Shown here one piece after another: positions 25,101-37,100 of a DNA stretch of 64,000 nt. The stretch spans positions 5,930,776 through 5,994,775 of the forward strand of contig JARUPZ010000010.1 in assembly GCA_031213475.1 (NCBI GenBank). The letters run 5' to 3'. The notes beneath the pieces are model-generated. The model made no database searches, was not told the origin of the DNA, and worked only from the letters and a program-made list of their open reading frames with translations. The DNA is from Nereocystis luetkeana. Lineage: Eukaryota > Sar > Phaeophyceae > Laminariales > Laminariaceae. The position numbers and the translations under genes were made by a program. Position 1 is the first letter of the stretch, and each line of letters starts with the position of its first letter.

Positions 25101-28100
25101 CGGCCTTTGCACTCCCTCCTTTGTTCGACAAAATAATCAGCTCGGAAATTCGCCCAAGGGATGCGTTACCTTTTGCGTGATGTACAGAAACCTTTCGTAG
25201 GACGCACAGACTGCAGCAGTATGCCACCATCGGCGCTCTCCACAGGCAAAATGTGTACTTTCGTCCAAAGTGCTTGGTACTCGGCGTACATACTCTGGGG
25301 GGAACCCAGGTGTATACTTCGGGGGGTACCCGGCCACATACTCTAGGGGTACCCGGGTAGATATTCTGGGGGGGACCTGGGTATCTAATCTGGAGGGTAC
25401 CCGGGCATATGCTCTGAAGGGCACCCGGGTATACCCTCCGAGGGGTACCCGGGTATATTCTCTGGGGGGGTACTCGGGTACATCCTCTGGGAGGTAGTCG
25501 GGTATATCCTCTGGGGGGTACCCGGGTTTATCATATATTCCGGGGGGTACCCGGTACCCGAGTAATACCAAAGAACTAGGTTCAATACCCGGGTAAAATA
25601 TCTCAGGGTACGCACCCTGCCGAAGGCACCCTTGCAACCGTCCCTCCGTTCCCGCCCACCCACCCAACCCAAGCCCAACGCCCCTCATAGGCGTACACCC
25701 TGCCTGCCTCCCTCCCTCCGTTGCGTATCGTATCGTACCTGCATCCTGATCTCAATCTTCTTGGTTTCTTTTTCCACCTCCTGGGCGACCAGAGGGCCTA
25801 GAATCCTTCCCGCCTCCGCTATCGTCACCATCTGCTGGCCGCTGCTGCCGCCGCCGCTGCCCCAGCGTGCAAGACAGAGACCGACCGAAGTAGCGACAGA
25901 GATAGAGGCGAAGAAGAATTAGTATAAACGAGCCAGGTAGGCATGGGTGAGGACGCCTTAGCCAAATAGTCGGCCACAGTCGCCACCGGGCCCCTCGAAA
26001 CTGTTTGAGGAGGGGGGGGGGGGGGGGGGGGGGGGGGGTGCCCGATATTCACCAACCAGACTATATACCATTCATAGGGACGCACCGTACTTGTGTACCG
26101 CAATACAGTACCGTAGAATATCACCGTACTCGTTTCATGCCGTATACCGTACCATCCTGTACCATATCAACTAATTGCATACCATGATGCCGTATATATG
26201 CCGTACCATACTGTAGAAACCACAACATACCATACCAGATCATGCGACACCATATTACACCATACTGCACCGTGCAATAACGACACCATATTACACGATA
26301 CCGTACCAGATCATACGAAACCATATTGCACCATACCGCACCGTGCAAAATTGACACCATATTACACCACACCGTACCGTGCGATTACGAAACCATATTA
26401 CACCACGCCGTACCGTGCAATACCATACCAAAATATCGAACCGTGGCGACGCGCTCAGAGAGCCGCGCAGCCACATCTACTACTGTAAATTCAACTACCT
26501 CTGTGAAAAACCGCACCTACAGCTACCATGGCATATGATATGATACGTACAATAGCTCTATTCCTTCAGCCACGTGCAGCTATTGATATTTACGCAAATA
26601 GCTCTAAAATTTCAGCTGCACCAAGAAAGGGCATCATTAGTATGTACTGTAGCATCACGTAGAAATACGTACAACAGTCGCATTAGTCATTGTATATTAA
26701 CTATGGTGGCTATGCCTGGTGTGGCGATTACCGACGCGGGCGACGGAAAGGCATTGCCGACGAGGATGCTGTTGACGGGACGGTCTGCGGAACAGTCTGC
26801 AGCAACTCGATTTTTTTTCCCAACCCGTAACTTATGAAATTGGAGAGAGTGGCCGGCGGCACGTGGTCCATTGGTCTATCATTCGATCAACCTATTAATC
26901 AATCTACCCGGTAAAAATCTATCCATATCAACCAATCAACCAACTGCCTACTATAGTTGATCCCCGAAACATTCTGTTCAGCGATGAGCCAGCCATACAG
27001 CTATCAACCTTCCAAACACGACAAGTCGTCTCGTTGCGTTCGTGTTCAACCAAACAATCAAGTACCCAACCAAACACAGGAACGCTCACCCCCCCCACCC
27101 CCTCCACCTCAAAAGGGATGCGTGATCAATGGTCAAAATAGTAAGGCAAGCAACACGTGAGTAAGCCTCCTACCTCACCCCACCCTGCTCCCCCATTCCA
27201 CGGATTTCATGTACGTACCTGACTTCCAGCGCCGTTTCGCGAGAGCCAGAGCGTGGTCTACGCTCGTCCGGGAGCGCGAGAGACGCCATCCCATCGGCCA
27301 ATTCCCGCTCCCCTGCAACCGTTCGCACACATGCAGAAATCGAAACCCCACTCATATATATATAAAAAGGCCAGTTATATTTCTAATACTCAAGACACGG
27401 TAAGGTAGGACAATACAAAATAATTCACATCGTTCGTATAAGCTATCGCTAAGAACTCGCACAACACGATGTTGTAACTGCCATTAACGTGCGTGTTGCC
27501 GGAAGGTATAAACCATGTGCCTCACGGGACATGGCCCGCCTGACCAGACCCCCCGGACCCGCTGGTCGAGTGGGGTCACCTTTTCCCGAACCGACCCGTA
27601 AGGTTCGACCCGATCCTTGAACAGCCCCCGGTAAAAACTAACGTAAACCATGCCTTTGGGTGAAAGTCAAAAGAACTGTACACAAAAAAAACATTATATC
27701 TCCATTTTTGGCACGGAGGCCGGTGGTGTTGGATGTCGAGGGGTAGAAAAGGCGGTTTATTGTGAAGATTACACTCACCGTGGATTGTTTAATCCCTTTG
27801 GGGCTTGAGACGGGGAAATTTTCGATAAAAAGTGACAATTACAGCGCAATGAAACGAACGGCGCGGGCGCAACACGACCCCGCCCGTACTGCTGGGTGCT
27901 CACGCTGCCCATAGACGGTTCAATGGTTGATAGCACCAGACTTACCAACCGTTGTTTTGATCGTTATCTTAAGGTCCCAAAAGCCGGTCGCCCCGGTGGT
28001 TCAAGTGGTTAACCTCGAATTCTACTTGTTTGAGTCCTGGGTTCGAGCTCCAGGTGGGTCGGACTTTGACTTTATTTGCAAAATAAAAAAAGATTCAATT

Positions 28101-31100
28101 GTTGAGAGCGCCTTGCAGCGTGGGTAGGCACAATTCGATGCGAGTCGACGAGGGAAGAACAGGCTGAAATCTTCTCGCGATAAAAATGAAGGCACGTACC
28201 GTAGCGGGAAGGGGGGAGAAGAGCCTGCTATGTGACCCCGGATCTGAGTTACGAGTTGGAAGGAGAGAGAGAAGAAGATGCGCGAAGATAATAAATGGGA
28301 TGAGAAAAAAGAAAGAAAAGGTGTCCATGTAAGCATTGGATTGTATGAGGCCTCGTGCGCCGGCCCTGTGGTCCCCGCCCATACTTCCTTGTTCCGTTGC
28401 ACTGCCTCCGTACTTTACCGCTGGTCAGGTGCAGAGCTCTCTCGCCCAACCTTCCTGAACATGGGATCAATCTTTTCCCTCGCGCACTGCGCGATCATTC
28501 TTAAAAGGCGAGAGTGGTGCTCGGAGCTCGCTAGCGTCGACGTAGGTCTGGCCGCGTTTTCTCTTGCTACGTGCAACTTCGGGTATACAGTGTTAGCACA
28601 AGGATGAAGGCGGACGCCTCAGGCAACTCGAAAAAGATCCATTTTTGTTTTTGGCGCCGTCAATAAAATAATAAAGTAGAGTCTTGAACCAAACGATAAG
28701 GTAAAACAAAACATATATATGAGATGATACAAGCTGAGCTAGGCTGATCCCAAGATAAAACATACAACAGCCTATACCTGGTGTATCAGGATCATACGAT
28801 ACACAAGGTACAGGAACACACTGGTACCTTTTGAGATATGGTTATGACTCACCTTTGTCCTCCCGTGAAGACGTTACACTGCTCGATGAGCTTTTCCGCA
28901 CGAGCGGACGCCTACCACCTCGCTCCCCATCCACTGCTGCTCCTGCACCCGAAGTCGCGGGACGCGGCTTCTCCGACGAGTGCAACGATTGCGACGCAGC
29001 AAGCGCGGCACGCGGACTCGGCGGCCTCACACCCGCAGCCTCGTCATCAATCACCTGAGGGTACAATCCTGCCCCCCCCACCCCCTCCCTCGCTTCCGCC
29101 GCGGCAGCAGCCGCGTCAGCCTGCCACTGCCACGTCGACGGAGCTACGCACAGCGGCGATTCCTGCGCCACCATCGCTTCGGTGTCCCCCATCACCTTCG
29201 AAACCACATCGGCGATCGAGTCCAAATGACGCCCGCCCTCAGCCCCGGACCCTGTCGCCGCCGTCCCCGCCCCCGGACCGGCCATGTGTCCGATCCCTCC
29301 CGCAGGGTATCCGTCCGCGAGCGGCCCTCCGGGGGAAGGCGCGGTGTTTCGACTAGTGTGCGTCCGGCCGAGCCCTGCCGCCGCGGACAGTGGCAGCGGT
29401 CGCCGCGAAGACGAGGAGGAGCCGTGGGAAGGAGCAGGTGGGGGGGGTGGGACGCGCGCGGCAACCGTGGGCGAAAATCCGTCGATAGAATCAAGCTCTT
29501 CCCCCTGGTGCATGCGTCTGCGAGGGGTGGGCGCCACATTGGCCGACGCTGACGCTGCTGCCGCCACTGCCGCCGCTTCCGCCTCTTCCACCGCCGCGGC
29601 CTTGTCTCGGGCGGCTAGCGTTGCCGCTGTCGTCAACGAGGACGCCGCTCCTGCCCCTCTCTTATGCGCAGACGAGGCGGCTGAAGAACGCCCGGGCGTC
29701 ACCCCCCCCCTGCCCCCATCTTCTTTCAGGGACGACTTGTTTGAGGTGCGGTGCGCGGAGGCCGGCCCCGGCGGCGGCGTCGCCCGCGCGCTCCCGCCTC
29801 GCCGCGTCCGCTCCGCGGTGCCGGGCTTCGGCCGCTCAACGCCCGCCTTAGGGCGCTCTATACCCGTTCCCCTCACCCCGTGCCTGGTGGAATCCTTCGA
29901 TCCGCTCGGGGTCGACCGCGCCGGCGTGCTGCCCGCCGCGGCGGCGGAACCCGCGCGGTGGGTTGGAGGTGTTCGCCTGCTGCCGCCCGAGGACGACGTG
30001 GTCGGCGTCACGCCCGCCGTTTCGCCTCTCGTCCGAGAGCTGGAAGAGGGCGTGCCCCTCTTGGAGGCCCCACTCCGCGATTTTTCTGTCGTTCGCGACG
30101 ACAGCGGCGTCGACGCCACACCAGGGCCAGCGTCCCCCCGCCTTCCCCCCTCCCCTCCCCCCACATTACCACCGCCTCCACGCTCCCCTCCCACCACAAC
30201 CCCCGCCCGCTCCCTGTTCTCGCGCAACGTCTCCTCGATGCTCGCAGCCGCGGAAGGGTCCCCGCGAAGGAACGCTCCAAGGTTAACCTCAACAACCGTA
30301 CCGGCGAACCGCAACGAGTCCGCCAGCCGCTGGAGCGACTGCCGGAGTGCAACGGCAAGCCCCCCGCGGTCCCCCAGCACCCTGTCGGCAAACTCGGCCT
30401 TAGGGGTCAGGATGACCGTAGTCAGCTTGGGCCCCGCGGCCGCAATGAGCTCCGCGGCGGCCTCCACCCCGCCGGGTCCCAGGCGGCAGCCCCCAACATC
30501 GAGGCGTACTAGCTCTCGGCAACCGCGGAGCGAAAGGGCCAGGGGCCGGAACCCGTCGGCGGTGATGGTATTCATGGAGAGGTCCAGCTCGCGCAGCTGC
30601 CGGGCGCACCGGTCCTCGGAGAGGAGCTTGGCCAGGTCCCTCGCCCCGGAGTGGGTGATGTTGTTTCCGCGAAGGCGGAGGTCTCGGATGCCGCTGGAGG
30701 GACCGGAACCGCCGCGGTGGCCGCCCTTGCTGCTTGACCCCCCTGCCCCGGGGTCCGCAGATCGGTTCTCGTTGCGGCACAGGGCTGAGATGCCCTTGCA
30801 CAGCCACTGCGCGCCGAGGTCTCCGATGCCTGCCGGTGGTAGGACGTGGGCGCGGATAGAGTAGATGAGCGTAGGATCGGGTAGCATGGGATGGGGTAGG
30901 GTAGGATAGGGTAGTTGGCTAGGGTGGGTAGTGGGTAGGGTAGAGTAGGGTAGGGTGGAGGTAAACCCCCACAGCGGAGTAACAAAAGCACCAAGGTCCA
31001 GGAAAATATTCGAGTCTATTAGGAACGCTTCACATTTTGTACGTTGCCACTGCTACATGTCCAAAAAACGAAACCACTGGCGCCCCTTACCACCGCGCTC

Positions 31101-33775
31101 GCACGCAAGCACGACCCGTGCCGATTATTGAGCAGGCGGGCGAAGTCGCTTGTTTTTTTTATTATGACCATTTTTTAATTCTCCCTTTTTCCTCTTTCCC
31201 TCCTGTTAGTTGTCGTCACTCAGATCCGGCGTCATATAGCAGGCTCTTCCCCCCCCCCCCCACCACTCGTACGGTTCGTGTCTTGCATTTTTATCTCGAG
31301 AACACTTCAAGCCCTTTCTTCCCTCTCGACGACTCGCGGCAAATCTCTGGAAGGTGGGTTAACTCTTTGATGCCTACTGCAAAAACAACCTGCTCTATTT
31401 CCAAGTTGTTCGTCCCCGAAACGTGGATGGGGCGCAGTTAGTTCTAAAGGAGATAATCCATCGACACACTAATCCACCAGTACATAATTTCTTACTCGCT
31501 CGTGCATGCAACCAACACAGGCGCAGAAAAAAAGCGGGTCGCGCACCGTTTCCGCTGACATCGAGGCTGAGCACCCTCGCGGGGTTGAGGTAGCAGAAGG
31601 CCCCGCACAACGCCGCGAGCCCACGGTCCCCCAGGTAGTTACCGGACGCCTGCACCGTGTGCAGCGACGCACTGGCCTTGAGGAGGTTCGACAGCTGGAG
31701 CCCGGCTGTCGGGACCGCGGCGAAAGCGTTAAGGGTTTGGGTTGGGGTGGGGGTTAGGGTTGGAGTTAGGTTGGGGGTTGGGGAGGGGGTTGTGCTTGTG
31801 CTTGGGGGTGGGTGGTGTTGGGTGGGGTTAATACTGTGTTTTGGGGGAGGGAAGAGGGCGGGGTTTGGGGCACTACTGGCGAATAAAGAGGAAGTTCTAC
31901 GAGCTGCGTTAGACAGCCACCACCACCACCACCACCACCATGACACAAGCACAGTGGCAGGGGCGAAAAAGCAACGAGACCGAAACATTCACGCAGCGGG
32001 CGGGCGGGCGAGCGAGCGAGCGAACAGGAGCGCAGCTAGCGACTCTTTATACTGTTCTATTTGCTGCTTGCGTTGCCCTGGTTCGCTTTATTAAATACCT
32101 GGTGGTAAGTTCGCAACGATTCGCTTCGGTCTCGCTTGGCCGTTAGGTTTGGAATGGCTGGCTTTTATGGGTTACGTATGGCCCTCCAGAAAAAGAGATA
32201 CTTCTTGGGAGGGCCATAGCCCATAGGCTTGCTTCGCGTTCCTAGCAGTAGCTTTGCTCTTGTTTTGTTTCGCTCCTATATAAGCCCCAACACCCCCACC
32301 CCCCCCCCCCACGACGACACAACGCACCTTCTTGCGCGAGGTTGTTGTCGTTAAGGCACACCGTGTGTAGGCTCGGCAGCGTGGACACCCCCTGCACGAG
32401 GTTTGACAACCCCACCACCGTTATCCCCGTCGCCGACAGGTCCAGGGAAGTCAGCGCGCACCCGAGGTTCCCTTCCACCGACCTCCCTATCGCCGCCACG
32501 CCGGCGTCGCCGATGCTGTTGCCCGACAGGCCCAGGTGCCTCAGGCTCGAGTTGCCTGGGCGAGGGAAAGGGTTAGATTGGATGATTATGGCGGCGGGGG
32601 GGGCAGGCTCAATTATCTTTGTACTTGCAACATACGGCAGCATTGCCAACTTACACCACTTGAAGGAGTGTGCCATCGAGAGCAACGGCGCATGATGTGG
32701 TTGGACTCGGCAGGCGGTTCGTGCACGTCGCATGCAGTGCGGCGATAGCTTCAAATCTACAAAAAGTAGCGGAACAGCAGCGAATAGCAGTACCATGTCT
32801 ACACGCTGCTGTCGGGTCAACCGCACCCAAGAGGTGGTATCGAGCAACACCTGTGTGTCTCCTGTCATACCTGGTAACAGCAGACCTTGTGTCTGATGTC
32901 ACTGGGTAACGCAAAGTAGGCAGGAATGCCAGATACTGCTGCTGCTTCGGGTTGCTGTCTTCTCAACATACGAGGCACCTCCTGTATGCATCATCGTATC
33001 GTATCATACCATACATAATATTTGTACATAAGCACTCGAATGCAGTGGTGCGTAGGAGATCGCGATTTCAACGAGCCGTGGTACTGCCGTACCGCTGCGC
33101 CGGGTGCAGCAACAGCAGTCACCTCGTGCGAGTACCTGTGGTACGAGTATATCTCAACGTGCACTCGTCTCTGACAGTACGTGCGGGCAGTTGCAGGAAT
33201 CGGAATAGGAGCGGATGGGCACGTACTGCTGTAGAGGAGGAAGAAGGGATTCCCGATTCCCGACACTGCTGTTCAGCACGAAAAAATAGCCGCAGTACTC
33301 GTAGTATGAATAGCTGGGTGGCGCGCGGTTGTCGTAACTAATGAATTGGTGCAGCAGCAACAGCAGCGGCAGCAGGATCGCTCTCCGACGTTTGCTACGG
33401 GCGAGGTCACTGTGTCTCTGCTGTGGTGGAAGCTGTTGGCTTGATCTATGATGTGCAGAAGGAATAGTCGTTGTTGCCCGAGCGCTGCTGCTGCTGCTGC
33501 AAACAAGTCAACTAAACCCAAAAGCTCAACCTACGTATATAGCGCGCGTAGCGTGGCCTGCCCTGCCCCTCTCCCCTCCACCCCCTGGTAAGCTTACCCT
33601 TCAGACCCTTGGCGATAACGCTTGCCCCAGCACTCGTGACTACACCCCTCCTGAGATCGAGAGACCTGAACGTGGGCCCCTGCTGGTCCTTCAAGAGGCG
33701 AGCGCACTGCTTCGCGTCTTCATCGGTGGGCACATCGATATCCACGATACCATTCCTGACTTGCACGCCTGTCAT
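22142..33775 (-). CDS. Leucine-rich-repeat protein with C-terminal coiled coil, 1183 aa, seven exons
   Basis: Coding exons on the minus strand: 33775-33598, 32555-32328, 31705-31547, 30829-28853, 27312-27219, 25856-25739 and 22939-22142 (TGA). All introns are GT-AG and every phase joins; the total of 3552 bases is divisible by 3. An in-frame stop lies just upstream of the start ATG. Residues about 34-410 form ribonuclease-inhibitor-type leucine-rich repeats (for example LRHLGLSGNSIGDAGVAAI and LRELDLSMNTITADGF). Early introns fall at the same phase within repeats, as is usual for this fold. Residues about 430-845 are Ser/Thr/Arg/Gly-rich and probably disordered. Residues about 905-985 are a heptad-rich coiled coil, with a short second coil before the C-terminus. 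No catalytic domain, signal peptide or membrane segment was seen, so it is probably a cytosolic or cytoskeletal scaffold. The layout recalls centrosomal or ciliary LRR-coiled-coil proteins, which is only an analogy. The acceptor of exon 6 has in-phase alternatives a few codons away. Confidence 0.82.
23107..23290 (-). repeat. Dispersed CTACGGCCATGCATGA repeat, copy 1
   Basis: Read on the minus strand it contains CTCACCCTTCATGCGACTCG, CACCTGGCGTTTCGC, TGGTCGGTGAAAACC, GGCATTGTAGGGATGCGAGG, and ends CTACGGCCATGCATGAGATC. Copies in the same order lie at 46611, 47722, 57095 and 59218. It sits in the last intron of the LRR gene. Confidence 0.75.
23941..24012 (-). repeat. Dispersed repeat, GGAAATACCTG family, copy 2
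   Basis: Reverse complement of 18641-18712, located in the last LRR-gene intron. Confidence 0.7.
24648..24756. mobile_element. MITE, CCCCCGTAATA family, copy 4
   Basis: TATTACGGGGGACCATAGTT at the left and AACTATGGTCCCCCGTAATA at the right are near-perfect inverted ends. It lies inverted relative to copy 1, to which it is very similar. Located in the last LRR-gene intron. Confidence 0.8.
25290..25570 (+). repeat. GGGGGTACCCGGGTATA minisatellite
   Basis: About nine units of 30-36 bp are built on GGGTACCCGGGTATA plus CTCTGGGG. It is intronic. KpnI/SmaI-like palindromes recur in each unit. Confidence 0.85.
26006..26038 (+). repeat. poly-G run
   Basis: An almost uninterrupted G run in an LRR-gene intron. 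Confidence 0.85.
26050..26440 (+). repeat. ACCATATTACACC/ACCGTACCGTGC tandem array
   Basis: Degenerate units of about 55 bp with ACACCATATTACACC alternating with ACCGTACCGTGCAAT. Intronic. TATACCGTACC-type words also occur at 19520-19600. Confidence 0.7.
27983..28320 (+). mobile_element. tRNA-headed SINE, copy 1
   Basis: The head has an A box TGGTTCAAGTGG and, about 40 bases on, a B box GGTTCGAGCTCC. A unique body of about 220 bp follows, then an A-rich tail (GAGAAAAAAGAAAGAAAAGG). The copy at 35345-35708 is roughly 95% identical by eye. No coding capacity. It lies in an LRR-gene intron. The head could be taken for a tRNA gene, but the arms do not complete a good cloverleaf. Confidence 0.75.
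30884..30965 (+). repeat. GGGTA-rich intronic repeat
   Basis: Degenerate GGGTAGGGTA units, telomere-like in look but not a regular telomere repeat, immediately upstream of LRR exon 4. Confidence 0.7.
31155..31345 (-). mobile_element. Truncated, diverged SINE, copy 3
   Basis: Shares CTCAGATCCGGCGTCATATA, AGCAGGCTCTTC and CTTCCCTCTCGACGACTCGC with the SINE body in the orientation of the copy at 35345, but lacks the tRNA-like head. Confidence 0.6.
31725..31860 (+). repeat. GGGTTAGGGTTGG-type intronic repeat
   Basis: G/T-rich, with GGGGGTTAGGGTTGGAGTTAGG and similar words. Short interstitial telomere-like sequence inside the LRR gene. Confidence 0.6.
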
Positions 33776-34123
33776 GCTTTTGTTTTTCAGCGGTGCCTCC
33801 GGCACGCCTCAGGCAGGGCGTTAAGGCCTCCGACAGGAGACTCCCGCGAACCCCCTGTGGATACCGCGCGTATGTACGGACTCGTGGCAGGAAGGACAAC
33901 GCGTGCTTCTTGGCTGCGCTCCGATAAGCCGTGCCCTGCGCAAACTCCAAACGGCTTTTTCTGACTTTAGGGAGTTATATCCTAAAATAGGTGCATGTCT
34001 ACTTGCTGTATCGTGAGGGGAGAGGGGGTGGAGAGCGGAGAGGCGGCCCAACGAGATCTGCCAACATGCTGTAAGTGCCTGTACGCGTCTGTCCCTTCTG
34101 TGTGTACACCGCCCCTGGTGGGA
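33776..34123. promoter_or_regulatory. Putative bidirectional promoter
   Basis: The start codons of the minus-strand LRR gene (33775) and the plus-strand TPM-RING gene (34124) face away from each other with 348 bases between. The interval has GAGTTATATCCTAAAATAGG near 33970-33990 as a weak TATA-like stretch. If the upstream in-frame ATG at 33995 starts the RING gene, the spacer shrinks to 219 bases. No factor-binding site was recognised. Confidence 0.5.
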
Positions 34124-37100
34124 ATGCACGCCTCGCGTCATCGTCACGACGTTATCCTTATATTATGGGCTGGAGTAGCCCTCTTGTCCTCTTCTGTGCT
34201 GGCGCTTGGTGATGGAGGAGGTCAGTCAGAACGCTACTGCTACTCTCGCACTCGTACGTACCTGGTACGACTGCTCTTGTCTTTTCGACTCACTGCTGTT
34301 CCGGTCTGCCGTCTATTCGTCAAAATGAATTAGCGGAGGGCCGCGTTGTTTGTGGGTCGCCGTCTATCGCCCACTACAGATGCTCTAGTGATAAGTGTAC
34401 CACGTGGCGTACGAGGCAGGAACCTAGTCATCCTGATAGCACGGTTACTCACTTCTGACACTCGTTGTCATGTGAGGCAAAGTGGCAAAGTGCGGATTCA
34501 GGCAGTTCGGCCCTTCTGCCTTCCTGGTGGTATGTCCTCACTTGTGTGATGTGATGTGATGTGCAGTACGAGTACGAGTACAAGTACGAGTGGCAGGCAC
34601 GAAGAGCAAGCAGAACGAGCAACGGCAGCGTCGGCAGCCGCGGATAAAGGAATAGCACAACAGCCGTAGGAATTACAGATTATTTGTAGTTGCACTTGAC
34701 ATTGGCACTTGCTACACAGCAGTTCGTCTTGCTTGGTCAGTTCAACAGCTGTTCAACTTTCGTACGATGACGTATCCCATCTACAGCTAATACATACGGA
34801 GTACTACTTGTTGTACACTATTAATTGATGCGCCCGCAGTAGTGCTTCGGTTACTGGTGTAACAGGCATGGAGCAGCAGCAGCAGCAGCAGCAGCACCAC
34901 CACCACCACCACCACTACCAAGCGCAGCACCACTATGGAATGACACATACGCATAATAGGTGGCAGCCGCAAGAAGCGTCGGCCTTACAAAACAGTATCG
35001 ATGTAAAAATGTACCTGGTACTGGTATGGTTTTATTATTTATAAAATAATATTAATAGTGCTCGTACGTACCTGGTACCTGGTATGATACAGCAGCAGTA
35101 TAAAAGTAGCGCCATGTTTCAAATGAATACGCGGCCGGAGGCGTCTACGAAAAGGTGTAAAGGTGGCAACTCTCGTCAGCTGGCCGCTGGCCCCCAACAT
35201 GTCGTCTACTTACTACTCATGAGTTACACAACAGACAGCAAAACAGCACGTATTGCACACTGCTATCATCAAACGAAACTGCGTACGTACGTACCTGGTA
35301 ATCAGTATACCAGGGCATACGGGTACTGACTAGAAGTTACATTGTTTTTTGTTTTGTTTTTTGTTTTGTTTTTTTTTACTCACCCATTTATTATCTTCGC
35401 GCATCTTCTTCTCTCTCTCCTTCCAACTCGTAACTCAGATCCGGGGTCACATAGCAGGCTCTTCTACCCCCTTCCCGCTACTGTACGTGCCTTCATTTTT
35501 ATCGCGAGAAGATTTCAGCCTTTTCTTCCCTCGTCGACTCGCATCGAATTGTGCCTACCCACGCTGCAAGGCGCTCTCAACAATTGAATCCTTTTGATTT
35601 TTATTTTTGCAAATAAAGTCAAATGTCCGACCCACCTGGGGCTCGAACCCAGGACTCAAACACAAGTAGAATTCGAGGTTAACCACTTGAACCACCGGGG
35701 CGACCGACTACATTTAGGTACCGGTATATACCGGGTACGTACATGCTACTCGTTCTTGGCATGTGGTCATACTCGTAGGGAATATCATACTGCTTGCAAG
35801 GAACAGAACACACCTGACAAACGCAGGTTCGCGGGATGCGTGGATGCCTTGGCGTGTCTTTGCTATGGTATGACGCACGACACGCTCCACAAGCGCTAAT
35901 GCTCTGATTGATCAGATAAATCTGTGAAAAGACTGACGCCACACGACCTGCTCATTGCATCTTCTCCCACCCGAAAAAAAGTCGATATAAATGGATATAG
36001 CAGGTGTACTGGTACAGCGTTACCGTTCCGCTCGTAAGTATCCTTGAGAGAAAACCTGCCTGAAAAATTGAAGAAATTAGGAAATCTTTCAGCCTCGTCA
36101 GTACCTACCTGGTAAGCTTTAAGAAAACAGGCCCGTTCCTGAGGCTGACCTGGCCCAAGGCGCCATCCTTTTTGCCTTACTCTCGATATATAGGGAAAAC
36201 ATCTTCGCGGGGACCACACTAGGAAGCGCATCATGAGAAAGTGAGCTTTCGCGAGCGCCCGGGATAAGAACGTCAGCCTGAGCCCGATTTTTTTTCGGGG
36301 CTCGTGTGAGAGGGGCGGTATTGCTGATGTGTCATACGTATAACACCGGGTGTCGGGTGTTCGTTGATGGTGCGTACTCGTATGTATGACGAGGTACGTA
36401 TTTGTCATGCTTTTGATATGTTGGATTTTTTGTATTGGCCTGTTTTATGCACACGTTCTCATCGTGATGGCGATTGACGGCAACCACCTTTACAGGCGAT
36501 GGCCGCGGCGATGGAGACTTTTCTAAGGGCTGGTCTGTAGACCACCTGCCGTCCCCGACCCTCGACCCGGTGGGATGCGGGCACCCGGGAAGGCTTCGCG
36601 ACGGGTCCTTCGTCTGCGACCCTGACGGTCTGCTCACGAAGCTCGGCGCAAGAAGGTAGGTTGATTGCAGCCAGCGTTAGTCGCTTTCATTCAGAGAGGG
36701 GGGGGGGGGGGGGGGGTCGAAATATGAGGATTATTCTAATACCTGAACATCGGCCACACGAAGCAACCCGGGTTTCAACGTAAGGAAGGATGCTCTGGGG
36801 CAGGGGATGTGTCCGAAGTGCTGTTGCACGCTCTTTCTAGGCGGTTGGTAAATAAGAGAAGACGGCACTACCGCCCTTGTCGGCTTTTAGATAGCTATGT
36901 CGGGATTGCTTAACCCCTTTAGAACCGCAGTCCCGTTTTGGGGACAAAACCCTCAAATTTCAAGTAGTTTGTCCCCAAAACGGGACAGCGGTTTTAAAGG
37001 GGTTACATCTTTTAGTGCTGCACTGTACATGTATATAAATCTGACTCTATTTCCAAGTGTTTTTATCCCAAAACGGAAGTGCGGTGCTAAAAGGGCCGAG

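Noticed and set aside
27990-28062. A functional tRNA gene
   Set aside because: A second near-identical copy with body and A-rich tail at 35345-35708 shows a SINE head; the cloverleaf is incomplete.
29284-30864. A 526-codon plus-strand frame opposite LRR exon 4
   Set aside because: Antisense of a well-supported GC-rich exon; no splice partners or domain.
32000-32060. Gly/Ala/Arg/Glu repeat frame
   Set aside because: GCGGGCGG/GCGAGCGA simple sequence in an LRR-gene intron.
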